Origin: Streptomyces cylindrosporus
GTDB taxonomy: Bacteria > Actinomycetota > Actinomycetes > Streptomycetales > Streptomycetaceae
Reading direction: 5' to 3'
Assembly: GCF_022698165.1 (NCBI RefSeq)
Contig: NZ_JALDAY010000008.1
Span: 62,001 to 126,000, forward strand
DNA length: 64,000 bases
Shown here: positions 58,882-64,000 of the stretch, in pieces
Numbering within the stretch: position 1 is the first letter of the stretch
How the letters are laid out: each line of letters starts with the position of its first letter
Position numbers and translations under genes: made by a program
Notes under the pieces: model-generated
The model's database searches: none
What the model saw: the letters and a program-made list of their open reading frames with translations, nothing else
Told to the model about the DNA's origin: nothing

Positions 58882-60447
58882 TCAGCGCCTTCGCCGGGCC
58901 GTGCCGAACAGGGAACGGGTGATCTCGCGGCCGATCTGCGTGCCGACGGACCGGGCCAGGGACTTGAACATGCCGCTGCCGACGACCTGTTGGACCATGG
59001 ACGGCTCCTCCTTGGCCTTGGCCTTCGGTGTCTCCTGCGGTTTTGCCGGCGCGGCGGTCAGCTTCTCGTACGCCGATTCTCTGTCCACAGCCTGTGCGTA
59101 ACGTCCGTACAGCTGCGAGGACTTCACCGCCTGGTCCAGAGCCGTGTCCTCCACCGGTCCCATCAGCGACTCAGGGGCGCGCAGGCGCGTCGCGGCGACC
59201 GGGGTCGGGGCGCCCTTCTCGCTCAGGACCGTCACCACGGCCTCGCCCGTCCCGAGGCCGGTGAGGAGTTCCTCCAGGTCGTAGGCGGAGTCGGGGAAGG
59301 TCTTCACGGTCGCCTTGAGGGCCTTCTGGTCGTCCGGGGTGAAGGCCCTGAGCGCGTGCTGGACACGGTTGCCGAGCTGGGCGAGGACGTCGGACGGTAC
59401 GTCCTTCGGGGTCTGCGTGACGAAGAAGACACCGACCCCTTTCGAGCGAATCAGCCGGACGGTCTGCGTGATCGAGTCCAGGAAGGCCTTGGAGGCGTCG
59501 TCGAAGAGCAGATGCGCCTCGTCGAAGAAGAAGACCAGCTTCGGCTTGTCGGCGTCGCCGACCTCCGGCAGGTCGTGGAAGAGATCCGCGAGCAGCCACA
59601 TCAGGAAGGTCGAGAACAGCTGCGGCTTGTCCTGTACGGCGGGCAGCTCCAGGACCGACACGACTCCCCGCCCGTCGGGCGCCGTACGCAGCAACTCGCT
59701 CGTGTCGAACTCCGGCTCCCCGAAGAAGTCGGCCATCCCCTGCGCCTCGAAGGCGGTGAGGGAGCGCAGGATCACGCCGGCCGTGGCCGTGGACAGCCCG
59801 CCGATGTTCTTCAGCTCCGCCTTTCCCTCGTCGGAGGTGAGGAAGGCCACGACCGCCCGCAGGTCCTTGAGGTCGACCAGCTCCAGGCCCTTGGTGTCCG
59901 CGTAGTGGAAGATCAGGCCGAGGGACTGCTCCTGGGTCTGGTTGAGCTGGAGCACCTTGGAGAGCAGGACCGGGCCGAAGCTGGTGATCGTGGCGCGTAC
60001 GGGGATGCCGTGGCCGTATCCGCCGAGCGCGAGGAACTCGGCCGGGAAGCCGGTCGGCGTCCACTCCTGGTGGACCTCGGCGGCGCGCCCCTGGACCTTG
60101 TCGTTCGGCTGCCCGGCGGCCGAGATCCCGGACAGGTCGCCCTTGATGTCGGCCAGGAAGACCGGGACGCCCTGCGCGGAGAGCTGCTCGGCGATCAGCT
60201 GGAGCGTCTTGGTCTTGCCGGTGCCGGTGGCGCCCGCGACGAGGCCGTGGCGGTTGAGCATGGGCAGGGGGATGCGGATCTGCGCGTCGGGCAGGCAGTT
60301 TTCGGCCCACATCAGGGCGCCGAGGTCCAGCGCCGGACCGGTGAAGGCATACCCGGACGCGATCTCCAGCGCCTCCCTCGGGAGGGCGGAAGCGCTGCCC
60401 GGAGCCTCGGGTGCGGTTGCCGGTGGCATGGTCTCGCGGTCGCTCAT
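58882..60447 (-). CDS. HerA-like ATPase (DUF853)
   Basis: A 521-residue P-loop ATPase. Walker A is GATGTGKT, the Walker B LVFFFDEAHLLF, and the arginine-finger region FFVTQTPKDVPSDVLAQLGNRVQHALRAF. It belongs to the HerA/FtsK superfamily and probably forms hexamers on DNA; the exact process is unknown. ATG 60447 follows AGAGGG. A longer frame upstream lacks family similarity. It ends in a basic Arg-rich tail. Confidence 0.88.
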   Translation of the reverse strand: MSDRETMPPATAPEAPGSASALPREALEIASGYAFTGPALDLGALMWAENCLPDAQIRIPLPMLNRHGLVAGATGTGKTKTLQLIAEQLSAQGVPVFLADIKGDLSGISAAGQPNDKVQGRAAEVHQEWTPTGFPAEFLALGGYGHGIPVRATITSFGPVLLSKVLQLNQTQEQSLGLIFHYADTKGLELVDLKDLRAVVAFLTSDEGKAELKNIGGLSTATAGVILRSLTAFEAQGMADFFGEPEFDTSELLRTAPDGRGVVSVLELPAVQDKPQLFSTFLMWLLADLFHDLPEVGDADKPKLVFFFDEAHLLFDDASKAFLDSITQTVRLIRSKGVGVFFVTQTPKDVPSDVLAQLGNRVQHALRAFTPDDQKALKATVKTFPDSAYDLEELLTGLGTGEAVVTVLSEKGAPTPVAATRLRAPESLMGPVEDTALDQAVKSSQLYGRYAQAVDRESAYEKLTAAPAKPQETPKAKAKEEPSMVQQVVGSGMFKSLARSVGTQIGREITRSLFGTARRRR

Positions 60448-60553
60448 GTCAGACCCTCTGTTTCCTTTTTGCCCCGACTTACGGCATCTTTTCCAGCGTC
60501 GCACTCCGTCTCCATGGCTGCGCCCGGAACGTCTTGACCGGTAGGCTTTCCGT

Positions 60554-60850
60554 GTGATCTTCAAGCGCATCGGAAACGGCCGGCCGTACCCCGACCACGG
60601 CCGGGAAAGCACCCGGCAGTGGGCGGACGTCGCGCCGCGCCCGGTCCGCCTCGATCAGCTCGTGACGACGAAGGGGCAACTCGACCTGGAGACCCTCCTG
60701 GCCGAGGACTCGACCTTCTACGGCGACCTGTTCGCACACGTGGTCAAGTGGCAGGGCGACCTGTACCTGGAGGACGGCCTGCACCGAGCGGTCCGGGCGG
60801 CACTCCAGCAGCGCCAGGTCCTGCACGCACGCGTACTCGAACTGGACTGA
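60554..60850 (+). CDS. Conserved actinobacterial ParB-like protein
   Basis: A 98-residue protein with the ParB-type motif WQGDLYLEDGLHRAVRAALQQ, the DGxHRxxAA box of ParB/Srx folds. It is highly conserved in Streptomyces and sometimes labelled a VapB-family antitoxin. No toxin gene is adjacent. GTG 60554 is the start. Role unknown. Confidence 0.65.
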   Translation: MIFKRIGNGRPYPDHGRESTRQWADVAPRPVRLDQLVTTKGQLDLETLLAEDSTFYGDLFAHVVKWQGDLYLEDGLHRAVRAALQQRQVLHARVLELD

Positions 60851-60961
60851 CCCGCCCAAGTCGAGGCCGGTCGGCAAGGGCTTGGCCCTTTCGGGTTCAC
60901 CTGCGTGGCGTGGAATGATCATCTAGTAGGCATCGCCGCTCGGGCGCACTACGCTGCGCCC

Positions 60962-61612
60962 ATGAGCATGCTGACTCCCCCAGGCATGGGCGGCAAATAC
61001 CGGATCACGGGGGACAAGTACCCGCGCATGCGACAGCGCCGGCGGCGCGGCAGGCTCGTGCTCGCCGTGGTGGCCTCCGTGGTCGCGCTCGGCGTGATCG
61101 GCTGGGGCACGCTGCAGCTCATCGACGTCTTCACCGGGGGCGGCAAGAAGGCCTCGGCCGCCGGGCCCAAGGCGGACTGCGCGACCAAGGCGAGCCCGTC
61201 CGCGTCCGCTTCCGTGTCCACCGCCGCGCTGCCCAAGCCGGGCCAGATCACCGTCAACGTCTACAACGCCACGCCCCGCAGCGGGCTGGCCAAGGACACC
61301 GCGGACGAGCTGGAGAAGCGGGGCTTCAAGATCGGCGACGTGGGCAACGCGAGCAAGGAGTTCGACAAGAAGGTCAAGGGCGCGGGGATACTGCTGGGCC
61401 CGTCCTCGTCCCTGAACACGAGCCTGCCGGTGCTGGCGACGCAGCTGGCGTCCGCCGAGCGCCGTACGGACGCGGCGCGCAAGGGCACCGACGTCGACCT
61501 GATCATCGGCACGGCGTTCAAGAACCTGACGGCGAAGGCGGCGGCCGACAAGGCGCTGGCCGCGCTGGGCAACCCGCAGCCCACGCCGACTTCTTCAAAG
61601 AAGAGTTGCTGA
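60962..61612 (+). CDS. LytR C-terminal domain membrane protein
   Basis: A 216-residue protein with a short cytoplasmic basic part (MRQRRRRGR), one membrane helix (LVLAVVASVVALGVIGWGTL) and an outer LytR_C domain at about 105-205 (ITVNVYNATPRSGLAKDTADELEKRGF). The catalytic LCP domain is missing. Such proteins act at the cell wall, but the reaction is not known. ATG 60962. Confidence 0.85.
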   Translation: MSMLTPPGMGGKYRITGDKYPRMRQRRRRGRLVLAVVASVVALGVIGWGTLQLIDVFTGGGKKASAAGPKADCATKASPSASASVSTAALPKPGQITVNVYNATPRSGLAKDTADELEKRGFKIGDVGNASKEFDKKVKGAGILLGPSSSLNTSLPVLATQLASAERRTDAARKGTDVDLIIGTAFKNLTAKAAADKALAALGNPQPTPTSSKKSC

Positions 61613-61621
61613 GACGCCCTG

Positions 61622-61705
61622 CTTTTGAGGGGCGCGGGGAACTGCGCGACAAGCCACAGCGAGCCCGCAGCCGCCGCGACACCCGCACCCCTACGGCGCT
61701 AGCGC
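61622..61705. repeat. Dispersed Streptomyces intergenic repeat
   Basis: The segment around GGGGCGCGGGGAACTGCGCG with GCCCGCAGCCGCC resembles a sequence seen in many copies between Streptomyces genes. It lies between convergent genes and may also act as a terminator. The call is from memory; a genome search is needed. Confidence 0.5.
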
Positions 61706-61709
61706 AAAA

Positions 61710-62345
61710 TCACTCAGCCGCACCGTAAAGACGATCCCCGGCATCCCCCAGCCCCGGCACGATGTACCCGTGCTCGTTGAGCCGCTCGTCCACCGCCGCC
61801 GTCACCACCGTCACCGGCGTGCCCGCCAGCTCGCGCTCCATCACCTCGACGCCCTCGGGGGCGGCCAGCAGGACCACCGCCGTGACATCGTCCGCGCCGC
61901 GCTTGATCAGCTCCTGGATCGCCGCCACCAGTGTGCCGCCCGTCGCCAGCATCGGGTCCAGGACGTACACCTGGCGGCCGGAGAGGTCCTCGGGCATGCG
62001 GGAGGCGTAGGTCGAGGCCTGGAGCGTCTCCTCGTTGCGGATCATGCCCAGGAAGCCCACCTCGGCGGTCGGCAGCAGGCGGACCATGCCGTCGAGCATG
62101 CCGAGGCCGGCCCGGAGGATCGGCACGACCAGCGGTCGCGGGTAGGACAGCTTGACGCCCGTCGTCGAGGCGACCGGGGTCGTGATGTCGACCTGCTCGG
62201 TGCGCACGTCGCGCGTGGCCTCGTAGGCGAGCAGGGTGACCAGCTCGTCGGCGAGACGGCGGAAGGTCGCGGAGTCGGTGCGCTGGTCGCGCAGCGTGGT
62301 GAGCTTGTGGGCGACCAGAGGGTGGTCGACGACGTGGAGACGCAT
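61710..62345 (-). CDS. upp: Uracil phosphoribosyltransferase
   Basis: Upp makes UMP from uracil and PRPP for pyrimidine salvage. The 211-residue length is standard. The PRPP loop is VYVLDPMLATGGT, and the uracil site is near the C-terminus (GYIVPGLGDAGDRLYGA). ATG 62345 gives MRLHVVDHPLVAHKLTTLRD. It is transcribed alone. Confidence 0.97.
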   Translation of the reverse strand: MRLHVVDHPLVAHKLTTLRDQRTDSATFRRLADELVTLLAYEATRDVRTEQVDITTPVASTTGVKLSYPRPLVVPILRAGLGMLDGMVRLLPTAEVGFLGMIRNEETLQASTYASRMPEDLSGRQVYVLDPMLATGGTLVAAIQELIKRGADDVTAVVLLAAPEGVEVMERELAGTPVTVVTAAVDERLNEHGYIVPGLGDAGDRLYGAAE

Positions 62346-62439
62346 GGCCTAACAGTAACCGTGCCCAGGTGAGGCTCGCTCTGGCATCAAACCGCCCATC
62401 AGAGGGAAAGTGGGAGGGACACAGCGGGGTGGTGAGCAG

Positions 62440-62634
62440 ATGGCCGAGCCCGAGTCCCAGGCGGACGCGTCACAACAGGAGCGGTCGGAGACCGACGCCG
62501 AGCGCAGGCGCCGCAGGGCCCAGTTCCTGCGTGACCTCGCCGAGGCCCGCGAGTTGCGGGACCGCGTACAGCCCAGACGCGCCAAGGTCGCGCGCATGCG
62601 CCACGCGATGCGCATGCGCACCTTCCGCTGGTAG
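62440..62634 (+). CDS. Small basic conserved protein
   Basis: A 64-residue protein starting MAEPESQADASQQERSETD and ending in a strongly basic helix (RDRVQPRRAKVARMRHAMRM). It may bind nucleic acid; no family is named. ATG 62440. It is divergent from upp. Confidence 0.6.
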   Translation: MAEPESQADASQQERSETDAERRRRRAQFLRDLAEARELRDRVQPRRAKVARMRHAMRMRTFRW

Positions 62635-62874
62635 ACGTAAGCCGCCTCACAGCCGTCGTAACGCCGACCGGGTGCATGAGTCTCATGATTGCCGCGTACG
62701 ATCCCGCTGGTGGTCGATCAAAACGGGCGGACACAGGGAGCCGAAGACGTCCCCTGAACGCCTTGTTTCTGCCACGATTCCGAGTGGGTGGGGCTCGGAG
62801 CACAGCTCTCCCCGCCCAAGCCTCCGCCGGGGGGACCCCCAACCGGCACGCCTATGACCAGTGGGAGAGTCACG

Positions 62875-63405
62875 GTGTACTTCGCCGCACTGCTCGCGCG
62901 CACCGAAGACGGGTGGGAAGCGAGCGACACAGAGCTCCTCGACAATGTGGAGACGCTGTCGGATCTGGCCGACCTCGCCCGGGAGGCCTCGGCCGAGGAC
63001 GACACGGTGCTCGTACTCATCGAGCAGGAAGAGACATGGTTCGGCGTCGTCCGGATCGACGGCGAGGACGACCCTCGTATCTACGTCTCGGACGCCGCCG
63101 CCGCTGCCCGCAGCAGTTACGGCGAGATCCTGCTCACCGACGAACTGCTCGGCCGGGAGCCCGGTGACGACGGCCCCGACCTGGACGCCCTCGACCTCGA
63201 CGGGACCGAGGACGGCGAGGACGAGGAGGACGGCGACGACGACGCCCCGTCCGCCGAGTCCGTGCCGCACAGCCCCGTCGGCGACGCGGAGATCCTCGAC
63301 GACCTCGGTGTCAGCGCCAAGGAGCTGCGCGCCCTGGACGAGGACGCGCTGAGCGCGATCGCCGAGGCGCTGGGTGCCTCGGAGGTCCTGGAGACCGTCC
63401 GCTGA
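62875..63405 (+). CDS. TadA-associated acidic protein
   Basis: A 176-residue protein. The N-terminal half is a mixed fold (VYFAALLARTEDGWEASD, DDTVLVLIEQEETWFGVVRI); a Glu/Asp-rich linker at about 115-135 and a C-terminal helical part (DLGVSAKELRALDEDALSAIAEALG) follow. It is known in actinobacteria as tRNA adenosine deaminase-associated protein because it precedes tadA. GTG 62875 has GGGAGAG at good distance. The stop overlaps a CTG that may start tadA. Confidence 0.85.
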   Translation: MYFAALLARTEDGWEASDTELLDNVETLSDLADLAREASAEDDTVLVLIEQEETWFGVVRIDGEDDPRIYVSDAAAAARSSYGEILLTDELLGREPGDDGPDLDALDLDGTEDGEDEEDGDDDAPSAESVPHSPVGDAEILDDLGVSAKELRALDEDALSAIAEALGASEVLETVR

Positions 63406-63896
63406 CACCGGCGACCGAAGCCGGCGCACCGGGCGCACCGGACCCGGTACGCGACCGCTGGCGGGCCGCGATGCGGCTCGCCCTGGACCAGGCCGAGCGG
63501 GCCGGCGGGGACGTCCCCGTCGGTGCCGTGGTGCTGGCCGCGGACGGTACGACCGTGCTCGGGGCCGGGCACAACGAGCGCGAGGCCACCGGCGATCCGA
63601 CGGCGCACGCCGAGGTCCTCGCGATCCGCCGGGCGGCGGCGGACCTCGGTGAGTGGCGCCTGTCGGGCTGCACGCTCGTCGTGACTCTCGAACCCTGCAC
63701 GATGTGCGCGGGCGCGATCGTGCAGTCCCGGGTGGACCGGGTCGTCTACGGCGCCCGCGACGAGAAGGCCGGCGCGGCGGGCTCCCTCTGGGACGTCGTA
63801 CGCGACCGTCGGCTCAACCACCGGCCCGAGGTGATCGAGGGCGTGCTCGCGGACGACTGCGCCCGCCTCCTCACGGAGTTCTTCCGGGACCGCTGA
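63402..63896 (+). CDS. tadA: tRNA-specific adenosine deaminase
   Basis: TadA turns A34 of tRNA-Arg(ACG) into inosine. The zinc site is HAE (TAHAEVLAI, with catalytic Glu) and PCTMC (LEPCTMCAGA). The first ATG in frame is 63471, but it would cut the N-terminal helix short: RDRWRAAMRLALDQAERAGG aligns with the E. coli helix around YWMRHALTLAKRA. The frame is open back to CTG 63402, which overlaps the upstream stop as CTGA. I give the longer form; if ATG 63471 is used, the product is 141 residues. Confidence 0.85.
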   Translation: MTPATEAGAPGAPDPVRDRWRAAMRLALDQAERAGGDVPVGAVVLAADGTTVLGAGHNEREATGDPTAHAEVLAIRRAAADLGEWRLSGCTLVVTLEPCTMCAGAIVQSRVDRVVYGARDEKAGAAGSLWDVVRDRRLNHRPEVIEGVLADDCARLLTEFFRDR

Positions 63897-63959
63897 CCGG
63901 CGCTCCTCTCCCCGATACCGATTTCAGAGCATGCCCCGGCGTGCTGTAAGGTCTCCCTC

Positions 63960-64000
63960 GGTAGCGTGTCCGAGCGGCCGAAGGAGCTCGCCTCGAAAGC
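63960..64000 (+). tRNA. tRNA-Ser (anticodon CGA), 5' part
   Basis: Acceptor strand GGTAGCG, then a D-arm TGTCCGAGCGGCCGAAGGA and an anticodon loop CTCGAAA with CGA. The window ends before the variable arm. Confidence 0.85.

Overview
The window is a piece of a Streptomyces (or very close relative) chromosome. The evidence is the very high GC with G/C in almost every third codon position, frequent GTG starts, the actinobacterial purS/purQ/purL arrangement, a linked Lsr2-type nucleoid protein, and a pSAM2-type integrative conjugative element in a tRNA gene. The order (purM-purF ... purL-purQ-purS, lsrL, tRNA-Gly, purC, purD, dnaX, ffs, tRNA-Ser ... upp, tadA) follows the conserved core of Streptomyces chromosomes.

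Layout. 1-10.3 kb: the end of a DUF3073 gene, purM-purF, a META-domain lipoprotein, a maleylpyruvate-isomerase-like protein, a divergent TetR/MFS efflux pair, purL-purQ-purS with start/stop overlaps, and divergent lsrL. 10.3-14.8 kb: tRNA-Gly(UCC) and tRNA-Gly(GCC), an ABC ATPase/permease pair feeding into a NarL-type two-component system, then a second tRNA-Gly(GCC). An unusual minisatellite separates ATPase and permease: seven copies of the translation-start region, in which three successive stop codons each overlap a start. 14.8-24.2 kb: purC, a dimethylformamidase-like protein, an M48-like membrane protein without the zinc motif, purD, dnaX, SRP RNA and tRNA-Ser(GGA).

24.1-39.4 kb: an integrated actinomycete integrative conjugative element (AICE) bounded by a 54-bp direct repeat of the tRNA-Ser 3' end. 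It carries int, xis, a rolling-circle rep whose only plausible start is ATC, small Spd/transfer proteins, a TraB/FtsK translocase, a KorSA-like GntR repressor with repeated operator-like sites, a Pif-like Nudix protein and an RsbW-like ATPase. Inside it lies a clearly lower-GC cassette (about 34.0-37.0 kb) with two co-directional genes: an unrecognised 459-residue protein and a VirD4/TraG-like ATPase with an altered Walker A motif. A SUKH-family protein and two small membrane proteins complete the cargo. Just outside attR, a 2.2-kb segment with an HTH protein, an unknown protein and a VapBC-like toxin-antitoxin pair is bracketed by two more copies of an integrase-arm-like repeat, so it may be the remnant of a second island.

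41.8-64 kb: chromosomal genes again: a quinone-oxidoreductase-like enzyme, a galactoside uptake and hydrolysis operon (binding protein, two permeases, alpha-galactosidase, beta-galactosidase) with a striking operator-like palindrome, a CopC-CopD copper protein with two repeat-expanded regions, and a four-gene operon (Ntn amidase, GNAT acyltransferase, cupin, SDR) preceded by a DtxR/DmdR-type iron box. Then come a HhH-GPD protein, HdeD-like protein, HerA-like ATPase, LytR_C protein, upp, tadA and the start of tRNA-Ser(CGA).

Together the purine genes supply formylglycinamide and SAICAR steps of IMP synthesis (purL/Q/S, purM, purC, purD, purF are all present; purN, purH, purE/K and purB are not in the window). 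No function is claimed for the low-GC pair.
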